A DNA stretch of 30,000 nucleotides from Glandiceps talaboti (taxonomy: Eukaryota; Hemichordata; Enteropneusta; Spengelidae): the NCBI RefSeq assembly GCF_964340395.1, contig NC_135565.1, positions 1,985,001 to 2,015,000 on the forward strand. The letters are read 5' to 3'. Of this stretch, positions 1 through 10,324 are shown in pieces. The notes beneath the pieces are model-generated. The model was not told where the DNA came from, did no database searches, and saw nothing but the letters and a program-made list of their open reading frames with translations. Position numbers and translations under genes: made by a program. How positions within the stretch are numbered: position 1 is the stretch's first letter; each line of letters begins with the position of its first letter.

Positions 1-68
1 TCAAGGTGCAATTTATCAGTATCACCCAGAAAACTTTTATTTACACCTGGAAACTCTTGGAAAATGCA
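1..68 (+). CDS. DCDC1: DCDC1-like gene, exon A (partial, tentative)
   Basis: This is the tentative last part of an exon that begins before the window. Frame 1 reads ...FTPGNSWKMQ, and a donor at 69 (gca|gtgtat) leaves two bases that combine with the first base of the next exon to give Q, then CLHSKNNYDIVLGV. The W-K plus LHSKNN pattern fits the beta-trefoil (ricin-B-like) segment known in DCDC1 proteins. The donor is weak. Frame 3 is also open through this stretch, so the reading rests on phase and on resemblance to the family. The implied intron of about 214 bp is short for this locus. Confidence 0.42.
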
Positions 69-282
69 GTGTATGAAGTAAACGGCTATAGTTTAAAAAT
101 TCTCATTGCCAGACATTTTATGAAAAATCATATTATGGTGTATGTTGGTCTTACTATCACCATAGTAAGATTGAACTCTACTTGAATGGCCTGCAGTCAG
201 ACACAAACACTCTCACTCTCAAAGACTTAATTAATATGTATGAACTAGTCAGTAATGTGTACTATTATATTTCATTTTGTAG

Positions 283-497
283 GTGCTTACACTCAAAGAA
301 TAACTATGACATTGTACTTGGTGTAAGTATGCCATTCTACAAGACAGGTGATAGCACTATACCAAGTACATATGAAGGCCAACCAGTTACTCTACAAATA
401 CACAGAACCACCAAATTAGGTGGTGCCAATCATAAGTGGAAGTTTGATACTACCACAGGCTTTATTGATGCATTCTCCACTGATACTGTTGATAAAG
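283..497 (+). CDS. DCDC1: DCDC1-like gene, exon B: ricin-B-like segment
   Basis: This is an internal exon. The acceptor follows a T-rich tract (ttcattttgtag|g) and the donor is gataaag|gtgagat. It carries one base completing a codon, 71 codons and one overhanging base (phase 1). The peptide holds LHSKNNYDIVLGVSMPFY, then VTLQIHRTT, then HKWKFDTTTGFIDAF. The order 'HSK..N..LVLGV', hydrophobic strand, 'H-K-W-x-F-x-x-x-x-G-x-I' is typical of a ricin-B-type beta-trefoil repeat, and this arrangement occurs in DCDC1. DCDC1 (DCDC5) has been reported to bind microtubules and dynein and to act late in cell division; that role is inferred here from family membership. The next exon continues in phase. 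Confidence 0.8.
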
Positions 498-587
498 GTG
501 AGATCTCTAACATTAAATTCATCACAGCAGAAATATAGATAATTCTTACAAAGTATGTGTAGACATTCAATATGCCTTCATCCTTTT
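498..587 (+). other. 5' end of intron 1, single-copy
   Basis: The stretch runs from the donor (gtgagatc) to the first unit of the 41-bp minisatellite. It is AT-rich with no repeat or conserved feature visible. The minisatellite therefore begins 90 bp into the intron. Confidence 0.6.
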
Positions 588-2053
588 AAGTGTTAGTCTT
601 ACAGGTCCAACCATTGATCCACTAATGTAAGTGTTAGTCTTACAGGTCCAACCATTGATCCACTAATGTAAGTGTTAGTCTTACAGGTCCAACCATTGGT
701 CCACTAATGTAAGTGTTAGTCTTACAGGTCCAACCATTGGTCCACTAATGTCAGTGTTAGTCTTACAGGTCCAACCATTGATCCACTAATGTAAGTGTTA
801 GTCTTACAGGTTCAACCATTTGTCCACTAATGTAAGTGTTAGTCTTACAGGTCCAACCATTGGTCCACTAATGTAAGTGTTAGTCTTACAGGTCCAACCA
901 TTGGTCCACTAATGTCAGTGTTAGTCTTACAGGTCCAACCATTGGTCCACTAATGTAAGTGTTAGTCTTACAGGTCCAACCATTGGTCCACTAATGTAAG
1001 TGTTAGTCTTACAGGTCCAACCATTGGTCCACTAATGTAAGTGTTAGTCTTACAGGTCCAACCATTGGTCCACTAATGTAAGTGTTAGTCTTACAGAGCC
1101 AACCATTGGTCCACTAATGTAAGTGTTAGTCTTACAGAGCCAACCATTGATCCACTAATGTCAGTGTTAGTCTTACAGGTCCAACCATTGGTCCACTAAT
1201 GTCAGTGTTAGTCTTACAGGTCCAACCATTGGTCCACTAATGTAAGTGTTAGTCTTACAGGTCCAACCATTGGTCCACTAATGTAAGTGTTAGTATTACA
1301 GGTCCAACCATTGGTCCACTAATGTAAGTGTTAGTCTTACAGATCCAACCATTGGTCCACTAATGTCAGTGTTAGTCTTACAGGTCCAACCATTGGTCCA
1401 CTAATGTCAGTGTTAGTCTTACAGGTCCAACCATTGGTCCACTAATGTAAGTGTTAGTCTTACAGGTCCAACCATTGGTCCACTAATGTAAGTGTTAGTA
1501 TTACAGGTCCAACCATTGGTCCACTAATGTAAGTGTTAGTCTTACAGATCCAACCATTGGTCCACTAATGTCAGTGTTAGTCTTACAGGTCCAACCATTG
1601 GTCCACTAATGTCAGTGTTAGTCTTACAGGTCCAACCATTGGTCCACTAATGTAAGTGTTAGTCTTACAGGTCCAACCATTGGTCCACTAATGTAAGTGT
1701 TAGTCTTACAGGTCCAACCATTGATCCACTAATGTAAGTGTTAGTCTTACAGGTCCAACCATTGGTCCACTAATGTAAGTGTTAGTCTTACAGGTCCAAC
1801 CATTGGTCCACTAATGTAAGTGTTAGTCTTACAGGTCCAACCATTGGTCCACTAATGTCAGTGTTAGTCTTACAGGTCCAACCATTGATCCACTAATGTA
1901 AGTGTTAGTCTTACAGGTCCAACCATTGATCCACTAATGTAAGTGTTAGTCTTACAGGTCCAACCATTGGTCCACTAATGTAAGTGTTAGTCTTACAGGT
2001 CCAACCATTGGTCCACTAATGTCAGTGTTAGTCTTACAGGTCCAACCATTGAT
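588..2053. repeat. 41-bp minisatellite in intron 1, ~36 copies
   Basis: The unit has the form GTAAGTGTTAGTCTTACAGG followed by TCCAACCATTGGTCCACTAAT. Copies are nearly identical. Recurrent variants are gtaagt/gtcagt, ggtcc/gatcc, and occasional cagagcc or cagatcc. Period 41 holds throughout, with no visible indels. Each unit contains a donor-like aatGTAAGTg and an acceptor-like tcttacAG|gt, on the same strand as the host gene. The array is not coding: 41 is not a multiple of three and all frames meet stops. Confidence 0.97.
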
Positions 2054-2068
2054 CATCATCGAGGACAA

Positions 2069-2104
2069 ATGATTCCCCTCATGTCGGCCGTATAGGGGAA
2101 TCAT
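2069..2104. repeat. Perfect 11-bp inverted repeat just after the minisatellite
   Basis: ATGATTCCCCT at 2069-2079 is the exact reverse complement of AGGGGAATCAT at 2094-2104, with a 14-bp spacer. It begins 16 bp after the last 41-bp unit. It may be the remnant of an element end or simply a hairpin; no function is evident. Confidence 0.7.
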
Positions 2105-2435
2105 GATTCCAAGACAAATGAGAAATACCGGGAGATTATTTATTTATTATATACATAGACCCACTATTTTTATCTATTATAAGGATATAATAAACTAAAA
2201 TATTCTCAAACTTACGCTGAACGCGTATTAATTTTATGAAGTGATGGGGCTACAGCGCTCAGATGTTATGAAAGGCGATAGATGTGTCCAAAAGAGGTGT
2301 ATTTGTTCACTGTTTACACTGATGATGATGATGGTCGATGTTCGGCAATCCACGAATAGCAAGGAAACCATATTTTCAAACAACATCATCAGCATCGTAA
2401 CTGTACAGGTTGACGATGTTTACAAATAATTAGTT
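2105..2435. other. Intron 1, no feature seen
   Basis: AT-rich sequence with short open frames only. A 62-codon ATG frame here has no splice context or recognisable motif. I see nothing to annotate. Confidence 0.5.
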
Positions 2436-2452
2436 CCCACCATATTACTATA

Positions 2453-2515
2453 GTGTGACGTCAAAGTATAGTAATATGAAATGTATGGATTTCATACTAC
2501 TATACTTTGACGTCA
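2453..2515. repeat. Hairpin element with ~29-bp arms (TGACGTCA-type ends)
   Basis: The left arm TGTGACGTCAAAGTATAGTA (continuing atatgaaat) is nearly the reverse complement of the right arm ATTTCATACTACTATACTTT (continuing gacgtcaca), around a short central spacer, gtatgg. This is a compact palindromic element, perhaps a foldback or MITE remnant. The outer flanks (accatatta / aatatgatgg) hint that pairing may extend a little further. No target duplication is clear. Confidence 0.8.
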
Positions 2516-2936
2516 CACCCTGGGAATATGATGGTCTATATATGTATATAATATTAGCCCTTACACTTTATGATTTTAAAATAGTGAAATGTAGTGATGT
2601 AGGATATTTAGAGGAGAAATGATTACTACTAATAAAGGATTTGAGAATGCAATCTTCATATTCAATATTATTTGTTCACAAGTGCATGTTGATGATACCA
2701 AATTGCATGTGTCCTATAAAGCAATTTATAAATTATGCTTTTGCATAATTAATTATTTTTAGTAATTAGGCAATATCTTCCATATGCAAACTTCACTTTT
2801 CAATTCATTTGACAACAATGTACCAATGTCTCATCATGTGTGATTGCTATAGCTAAGGATTTTCAACAATTATTGTTTGTATGAATAAAACTCTAGGGAC
2901 TCTTTGCCCTTCAGGAAGGCATTCAGTTGAAATCTG
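2516..2936. other. Intron 1, AT-rich, no feature seen
   Basis: Very AT-rich intronic sequence. It contains TATA-like runs and octamer-like atgcaaat stretches, which are expected by chance at this composition. No exon with paired splice sites was found. Confidence 0.5.
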
Positions 2937-2938
2937 GT

Positions 2939-2987
<49 letters not shown>
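2937..2987. repeat. (TTG)n microsatellite near a splice acceptor
   Basis: About 16-17 TTG units lie on the sense strand, ending roughly 30 bp upstream of the acceptor at 3019. After a short break (tactaattgttgtttg) the T-rich tract leads into the acceptor. Placement means length change here would act on the polypyrimidine and branch-point region of exon C. Confidence 0.95.
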
Positions 2988-3019
2988 ACTAATTGTTGTT
3001 TGTAATTGTCTTTGTTTAG

Positions 3020-3090
3020 AGGTGACATCAGCCAATAAAGCCAATGTATGTACCCATGCAGTACTAGGACACTCATCAGCTGAACAACCT
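3020..3090 (+). CDS. DCDC1: DCDC1-like gene, exon C: short linker exon
   Basis: This 71-bp exon has acceptor ctttgtttag|ag and donor caacct|gtaagtaa, a strong consensus. Its first two bases join the overhanging g of the previous exon to make a glutamate codon, so the protein reads DKEVTSANKANVCTHAVLG and ends SAEQP at phase 0. The junction is predicted well by phase and agrees with my memory of the linker after the ricin-like part of vertebrate DCDC1. A (TTG)n tract ends about 30 bp upstream of the acceptor. The surrounding open frame that runs into the V-rich TTG translation is not coding. Confidence 0.75.
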
Positions 3091-3162
3091 GTAAGTAATA
3101 ACCTTTGACATTAACCTCTATCTATTATGAATTATGAAGCTTTATATCCAGAGACATTCAAA

Positions 3163-4003
3163 TTTGCACAATAACTTTAGTATACAACACACCAGTTGGG
3201 GAGTCTATCTTTGCACAATAACTTTAGTATACAACACACCAGTTGGGGAGTCTATCTTTGCACAATAACTTTAGTATACAACACACCAGTTGGGGAGTCT
3301 ATCTTTGCACAATAACTTTAGTATACAACACACCAGTTGGGGAGTCTATCTTTGCACAATAACTTTAGCATACAACACACCAGTTGGGGAGTCTATCTTT
3401 GCACAATAACTTTAGTATACAACACACCAGTTGGGGAGTCTATCTTTGCACACTAACTTTAGTATACAACACACCAGTTGGGGAGTCTATCTTTGCACAA
3501 TAACTTTAGTATACAACACACCAGTTGGGGAGTCTATCTTTGCACAATAACTTTAGTATACAACACACCAGTTGGGGAGTCTATCTTTGCACAATAACTT
3601 TAGTATACAACACACCAGTTGGGGAGTCTATCTTTGCACAATAACTTTAGTATACAACACACCAGTTGGGGAGTCTATCTTTGCACAATAACTTTAGCAT
3701 ACAACACACCAGTTGGGGAGTCTATCTTTGCACAATAACTTTAGTATACAACACACCAGTTGGGGAGTCTATCTTTGCACAATAACTTTAGCATACAACA
3801 CACCAGTTGGGGAGTCTATCTTTGCACAATAACTTTAGCATACAACACACCAGTTGGGGAGTCTATCTTTGCACAATAACTTTAGCATACAACACACCAG
3901 TTGGGGAGTCTATCTTTGCACAATAACTTTAGTATACAACACACCAGTTGGGGAGTCTATCTTTGCACAATAACTTTAGCATACAACACACCAGTTGGGG
4001 AGT
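3163..4003. repeat. 47-bp minisatellite in intron 2, ~18 copies
   Basis: The unit is TTTGCACAATAACTTTAGTA followed by TACAACACACCAGTTGGGGA and GTCTATC. Copies are almost invariant, the main variant being tttagTata/tttagCata. The array starts 72 bp after the donor of exon C, and the period of 47 is regular. The gap from 3091 to 3162 is unremarkable intron. Confidence 0.97.
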
Positions 4004-4125
4004 ATTATCTTCCATCAAGGCATGTCATGTGTATATAGTAGATAAGTATTATTTATCTATGGTTAGTTATAGTCTTTATAGTGACTATATGGATCAATCA
4101 CAAATGGCTATTTATTTTGTATTTT

Positions 4126-4260
4126 TAACTCTGCTGTCAGTGACAGCTGAGTGGAACTTACGGGTTAGGTTGATTCTCCGTCAGCATCTGTTGTCCATTG
4201 TTTGTCCATGAACTTTTTAGCTCCACTGTCAGTAAAAGCTGTGCTGAGCTTAAGGGTTAT
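4126..4260 (+). mobile_element. Two partial 'AGCTCC..CTGTCAG' element heads
   Basis: Around 4127-4160 (ctctgctgtcagtgacagctgag) and 4219-4251 (agctccactgtcagtaaaagctgtgctgagct) are two diverged copies of one motif. It folds as a stem-loop with AGCTC...GAGCT arms around a CTGTCAG-NNAA-AGCTG core. The same head appears at 6564-6597 and, inverted, at 8836-8846. The copies are followed by gattttctgttgtcc and by 'tgGCCAATTGACCTGAAATCTGG' at about 4321, the core motif common to the families described here. Confidence 0.6.
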
Positions 4261-4408
4261 ATTGATTTTCTGTTGTCCTCTGTTAATTTTACTGCATTCA
4301 TCTTCTCCTTTAAAACTGCATGGCCAATTGACCTGAAATCTGGTGTGTAGGTGTCATTTGATGAGCAGATATAAGTTTGTTCAAGATAAGTTGATTGGGT
4401 CATTTTTA

Positions 4409-5410
<1,002 letters not shown>

Positions 5411-5454
5411 GATGTTTCTGGAGCTAGTGTTGAATTTCTTTGATACAATTGGCC

Positions 5455-5625
5455 CTAGCAACCATCACCATGCCCTTAGCAACAGTGAAATGATGATGCA
5501 TATTACAAAGATAACAACAGGCCTGGGATGGGTAGGTAAGTGAATACAGATTCAAACAAATGTATGCAAATATGCCTAGCAACAAGACCAAGCCCATAGC
5601 AACAGCAAATACAGTTGTCCTACAA
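5455..5625. repeat. Dispersed repeat with 'CCTAGCAAC...CCCATAGCAAC'
   Basis: The stretch ccctagcaaccatcaccatgccc... atgcctagcaacaagaccaa gcccatagcaacagc recurs at about 9385-9535 with gcctagcaacacgcccacacccatagcaacagcc and the same 'ggtaggtaagtRaatac/aaacattcaa' spacer. These are two diverged copies of one repeat (about 150-170 bp), each lying downstream of a unit with the 'TTTGGTGG' core motif. Confidence 0.65.
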
Positions 5626-6195
5626 CACCATTGGTGCTATTTTTATGCAAATTAGGTCTAAAAATAGACTTTTTAGTAAAAATGGTTTAAAAATCTGCTT
5701 CTCCTAAACTACTGGGCCAATTGAATAGAAATTTCTTGTGTCTGTGTCTTGGGAAGAGCAGTTATAAGTTTGTTCAAGAAGGTGATTCACAGAAGTTATC
5801 AAATATGGTAGCCCTACATTGAGAAATTGTATATTTTGAATTGGTAGCTCTAACGCTGATATGACATTCAATTGCACTAGGTTCTGTTTCTTTCTGTGGG
5901 GGGAGGGGGGGGGGAGAATACACTTATTTTGATTGTATAATCAAGTGGTGCACCACAGAGAATTCTTCTTAGAAATACGTCAGTGCTATCACAGGCATAA
6001 AACCTGAGGTTACACACTTGTACCCGACCAACTCGTCCAGAAAGAAAGAATAAATTCTGTTTGGGCGGGGCTTGATGTAATAAGCTTGGCAGCGCAGTGT
6101 TCATTTTGTACAAGCCAATGATCACAAATTTCAAACTGCTGTACAGTTTCAAACTGCTGTACAGTTTCAATTAACAATTCTACCTTATTTGTCTT
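5626..6195. other. Intron 2, mostly single-copy; includes a G-run
   Basis: One more diverged 'actgggccaattgaatagaaatttc' core is at about 5715. A G-rich run (18 of 19 bases G) lies at 5897-5915. A duplicated 'tttcaaactgctgtacag' is at about 6127-6168. No exon was recognised. Confidence 0.5.
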
Positions 6196-6221
6196 TGTGT
6201 TTGTCCAATTCCAAGTATACC

Positions 6222-6325
6222 AATGGCTTTGAAATGAAATATCTACAATCATGCATTTTTATTACAACCAGGATACAGTGACTTTAAAATGAAATATCTA
6301 CATGTATTTTTATTACAACCAGGGA
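6222..6325 (+). repeat. ~50-bp direct duplication containing a splice acceptor
   Basis: The segment from about tttgaaatgaaatatctaca to tttttattacaaccagg-atac (ending near 6276) is repeated as ttaaaatgaaatatctaca to tttttattacaaccagggatac (ending near 6328). Both copies end in acaaccAG, at 6270-6271 and 6321-6322. The second is the acceptor of exon D. Spacing between the two AGs is 51 bp. Confidence 0.88.
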
Positions 6326-6520
6326 TACATTATGAATCTTCCAAATGCTACTAGAGACACTGAGGCCACACTCTTTTGTGTAGCCTGTGCCAAGGCAATG
6401 AGAGGTTATCAGAAGTTAGAAAAATTGGATGTACAGGTGGAATTCTCATGTGCAATGGGTACAGCCAAGGAACGAGGACTCAGAAATGTCCAGGGAAGCT
6501 TTCACTGTCTCAATGGAAAG
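6323..6520 (+). CDS. DCDC1: DCDC1-like gene, exon D: conserved Cys-containing linker
   Basis: This is 66 whole codons, phase 0 at both ends, with acceptor attacaaccag|gga and donor tggaaag|gtatag. The peptide runs GYIMNLPNATRDTEATLF, then CVACAKAMRGYQKLEKL, then VEFSCAMGTAKERGLRNV, and ends with SFHCLNGK. The C-x-x-C-x-x-A-M-R-G and EFSCAMG motifs are, to my recollection, strongly conserved in DCDC1 just before a doublecortin domain. The CxxC could bind metal or be structural; I cannot tell. The acceptor lies inside a ~50-bp direct duplication, so a second acceptor-like site sits 51 bp upstream. Confidence 0.85.
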
Positions 6521-6989
6521 GTATAGTAAACTGTAAGGTGTCTCACAAATACCACCCTTTTTTAGCTCCGCTGTCAGCGAAAGCTGAAAGCGTAGCTTTA
6601 GGTATAGGTGGGTATTGAGGTATAGAGAGTAGAGTGAATCATAGGTGTCCGTCAAACTTTTATATTTTTACTATCTACTCCGGAAGTGAAAGTCGGAATT
6701 CTTCGATATTTGGTGTGCATGTTCCCTGGGGGGAGGCTATTCAGATTTGTTCATGCCAAGTTGATCTGTGCCATTTTCAATTTTTTATGATTTTTTGTCA
6801 TAAAATGTCATTTTCATCAACTCCTTGAAAACCTCTTATTAGATTGCTTTGATATCTGGCGTGTTGATGCGCAGGGGGTAGCTTACTCAGATTTGTTAAT
6901 TTCAAGTCAGCACATCCTCATTTTTATTTTTTATGATTTTTTTTTTGTAATTTGAAAAAAAAATGAATATGTTAATGAGCATAATGACC

Positions 6990-7830
6990 GACGCCATATT
7001 GGAAATCAGTCGACGAGACTTTAAGTAAACTGCCACTTTTCAAAAGACACTATTGACGTCAAACAAGCAATGTAATATGTGCTATAGTCATAATTCTACG
7101 CATTGGGCGCCCAAATGACAAGCGTTTGTTCGAAACAGGGTTGTAAACTTCAAATCAGTCGGCAACATCCTCATTTGCATACTCTATCCTGATTCGACCA
7201 GAAGCTGAAGGTGACCTCATTTGACCGAGCGATTTTCCACAGCAAGTATCTTGAGTATTAACACAGGACGTTCTTGGTACTCACTAAAATCACACTTCAG
7301 ACCCACTATAAAAGTGTGATGTTTTCAGATAACATGTAACTTGTGGTTAATTCTATATTGTCGTGCAATTTGGAATGACAGTGAACCAGAATTCAGACAA
7401 CTTGCGTAAGGAAGGGCATGCCAGACATGCGGTTGAAGTTATGGCCGACAGTTCACATGTAGAGTTAAACGACATGAACGTGTCTTGCCTTTCCAAAATG
7501 CAAATATTTGGCAAGTAAAAATAATTAAAATAATTACAACTTTAATTTGGCTTCAGACTTTGCATTATGTTTTGCGTATCTTTCCCTGTTTTACATGTAA
7601 ATCCGAAAAGGTTCTCTCTCATCATGTCATCAGTGTCAGTGATCATACCGCGCGGGGCTGCTTTGAGTACGAGCGAAGTGAGGCATGTTGAGGTATTTTG
7701 TTGAGAATTATAAATATTGCGAAATGTCAAGTACAAGGTTTAAATACAATGGAATGATGAAAAAAATGGCAGAGTCTGCTGACAGGCGCCGGTCACAAGA
7801 AACACTGTGAATTAAAATATCAGACGATGT
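6990..7830. other. Intron 3 interior, nothing recognised
   Basis: More GC-balanced than the surrounding intron and richer in CpG (gtcgacg, taccgcgcgg, gtacgagcg). It contains only short open frames with no motif I recognise. It probably belongs to inserted DNA, but I cannot assign a family. Confidence 0.4.
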
Positions 7831-8377
7831 ATGTATTAATCGCCGACAATCCACCCGTATGCACGAGGGACTAACCCGGAAGCAAGTCGTTGTCAGCCAT
7901 ACGTTACAGTGGTAACATCGTCCGAGAAATCGCTGCGTTCAGAGTGTCATTATTCACAGAATTGTTGTTTTCGAGTGAAAACCCGTCTTGAATTGTATAA
8001 CTCTAACAAATGAAGACATGTCAAGTTATATTTTGAAAGTTGTATCGCTAGTTTGAGACGATTTTCTCACGTACTATAGTACTATCGAGGCTTACTTGGA
8101 AGTAGTAGGACCTTACTCCAGTTCATCGGGAAGTTTAGCCAGTCCGATAATTCTTTCTGGTTTAGTTTACAACACTTTTGATCAATCACGCAGATTTTGT
8201 TGTTGTGATGAAAAGAAATAAAAAAAAAAGATCATTTCAACCATTTCGTTGTGTTTTCTTTGTGAAAGGTAACTGAACATGAACGAGTGTTACCACTGTA
8301 ACGTATGGCTGAGAATGACTCTCTTCCGGGTACTTGAGATTGTCGCCGTACGGAAACTAAGATGGCGATTAATACAT
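7831..8377. mobile_element. MITE-like inverted-repeat element, ~547 bp
   Basis: The outer ends ATGTATTAATCGCC (7831-7844) and GGCGATTAATACAT (8364-8377) are exact reverse complements. Further in, TCAGCCATACGTTACAGTGG (7893 on, 25 bp to 7917) pairs exactly with 8288-8312. A diverged stretch containing cccggaag/cttccggg lies between them. The arms are thus about 90 bp around a ~365-bp core with no long frame, as in a non-autonomous DNA transposon. Nested in the 6564-8846 stretch. Confidence 0.75.
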
Positions 8378-8820
8378 TTCTTCCCTATATATATCTACCA
8401 CAACTAGTACAAGTTGAATGTTGTTGACTTTGTAAATTTGTTAGAAAATTGAAATTCAAATTGCCTCAAAATTATTTTAGATCCCTAGTTTATTTCATTC
8501 ATCATTAAAATTTTCCAGGGTTACAGCTGTAAGACACTGGAATTATTTATAGCCAACCTCAAAATCCTCTTTTTTTCTTTTTCTTGTGTGCATTTCCCAG
8601 TCATTTTTTTCTGAGATTTTGTGCAATTTTTCATAACAGTAGATTTTTGTTATAAAATGGTGACTATGGTATAAAATTACAATACATTACCAACTTCTGT
8701 GTAAAATGTGTTTTATAGTGAGACATCATATGAAACCACTAACCACTTTATTGCATCGCTAAAACAAAACTGCATAGTGAAGACCTGAACCACTTCTACA
8801 TGTCACCAAAATAAAAAATT
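8378..8820. other. Intron 3, AT-rich, no feature seen
   Basis: AT-rich with poly-T and poly-A runs (for example ctttttttctttttcttg). No repeat or exon was recognised. Confidence 0.45.
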
Positions 8821-8950
8821 AAATTAAAAAAAAAAACAGCGGAGCTATTCTGACCGATAGGTCGCTTGTATTAGTTAGCCTGAGAATTGTTGAGGAATTT
8901 GTGATACTGTAACATATCAACTTTGACCCCTTGTCCCATCCAAGCCATCT

Positions 8951-9203
<253 letters not shown>

Positions 9204-9600
9204 GTATGTGTGTACGCTGGGCCAATTGTTTTGATATTTGGTGGCAATGTTCCCTTTGGTGTCTAGTAAAGTTGGGAAATTGTTCAAAGCAAAATGAGTT
9301 ATCACAGGTGTGTGATTTGGATGAAAACATGGTAAGATGTTTCCAGACATGTTATTCTCTAGATGTTGTTTAAAATGTTGACACGCGACCATGACCACGC
9401 CCTCAGTAACAAACAAATGTCAATATAATTTGCCAAAATAACATTATCTGGTAGGTAAGTAAGTAAACATTCAAGAAATGTCTGCAAATATGCCTAGCAA
9501 CACGCCCACACCCATAGCAACAGCCAATTAGTGTTTCATATTACAAAAGTAACCACTGTGACAGTAATTAGTAGGCAAATGAATAAACATTCAAAAAAAA
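9204..9600 (+). mobile_element. Tail of a microsatellite-bearing element plus 'TAGCAAC' repeat
   Basis: The sequence gggccaattgttttgatatt tggtggcaatgttcc... and gttgggaaattgttcaaagc aaaatgagttatcacaggtgtgtgattt closely match 4651-4750 and 11690-11765. It is followed by the second copy of the TAGCAAC repeat (9385-9535). Between 9600 and 9756 nothing further is recognised before exon E. Confidence 0.65.
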
Positions 9601-9756
9601 GAAGGAATGGCAACGCTTCACTTAAATAATTCATCACTAATACAACACATGGCAAGGAGGGGTGACAACATTTAATCAAAAGATGTTATCACCATGACAA
9701 CACATGACTGGAGGCAGGATACCATCCTAATTGATATGTGCTCTCTTTCAAACTAG

Positions 9757-9963
9757 CTTGACCTGTCCACTTTTGAAGCTGAGAATACGCTTAGAATATG
9801 GGAAGAGGAGTTGACTAGGTTAAGAACGGTGACTAACGCTAGGACTATTGCTAAGGAGATCGGTGCATATCAACAGGTCATATCTGTAAGAATCTTGGCA
9901 CACAAAAATGGTGAGGGAAGACGGCATCCTGGTGAACTAATCTATGGTTCTAGTATCACTGGC
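9757..9963 (+). CDS. DCDC1: DCDC1-like gene, exon E: first half of a doublecortin domain
   Basis: This is 69 whole codons between acceptor ctttcaaactag|ctt and donor actggc|gtaagta. It starts LDLSTFEAENTLRIWEEEL (helical, following NGK of the previous exon). About residues 44-69 form the first strands of a doublecortin fold: VRILAHKNGEG, then GELIYGSSITG. The N-G-[DE] turn after the first strand, and a second strand leading into 'ITGLLDQC', match the DCX family. Doublecortin domains bind between microtubule protofilaments, so a microtubule-associated role is likely. The domain is completed by the next exon. Confidence 0.86.
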
Positions 9964-10111
9964 GTAAGTACACAATGTAATATTAATTAACTTATTGTGT
10001 ATGGGAGAATCAATATAACTAATAAATGTGTAATTATTGTACAACAGGAATTTAGTATTCCTACATTTGACCTTTGAACCATGCATGTAAACTAAAGGTC
10101 TACATTATTTA

Positions 10112-10264
10112 AATAATAACACATGCCAGCAAGGGCAATATCACAATTTAATGCCTGGCACTCTTTGCCCTCGGCTTGGGCATCTTCAAAATTTTGGTAA
10201 AGATTGGCAGGCCATGGAGAGGCATTAAATTGTGATATTGCACGAGTGCATGTGTTATTAATTT
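10112..10264. mobile_element. MITE with ~42-bp terminal inverted repeats
   Basis: The left arm (taataacacatgccagcaag followed by ggcaatatcacaatttaatgcct) is the diverged reverse complement of the right arm (aggcattaaattgtgatatt followed by gcacgagtgcatgtgttatta). Total length is about 153 bp. The centre contains tgccctcggcttgggcatc. Flanks are TA/AT-rich, so a target duplication of TA or TTA cannot be resolved. Non-coding and non-autonomous. Confidence 0.82.
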
Positions 10265-10324
10265 GATTACACTGTCCAGTCATTCATCCAATCTTTCACA
10301 TGTCCACTCATTGTTCATCATTCT

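Larger units (their letters stand above)
6564..8846. mobile_element. Candidate 2.3-kb insertion bounded by inverted AGCTCCGCTGT heads
   Basis: The left end has a stem-loop: AGCTCCGCTGTCAGC (6564-6578), loop GAAA, GCTGAAAGCGTAGCT (6583-6597), pairing at 13 of 15 positions. The right end has acagcggagct at 8836-8846, the inverted head, next to an A-run. Inside the left part are two ~146-bp units (ggaattcttcgatatttggtgtg at 6695; agattgctttgatatctggcgtg at 6841). I see no transposase frame. It could be one composite element, or two opposed copies of a family that happened to land 2.3 kb apart. Confidence 0.45.

Noticed and set aside
182-538. Single-exon 118-codon gene starting at ATG 182
   Set aside because: The conserved part begins at the acceptor at 283, and the last codons run past the donor at 498 into intron. 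It is exon B with intronic read-through.
588-2053. CRISPR-like array (regular direct repeats)
   Set aside because: The whole 41-bp unit repeats with no unique spacers, and the context is an animal intron.
7300-7320. TATAAAA-like promoter motif (actataaaag)
   Set aside because: It lies in an intron with no gene start downstream; such motifs are frequent by chance in AT-rich DNA.
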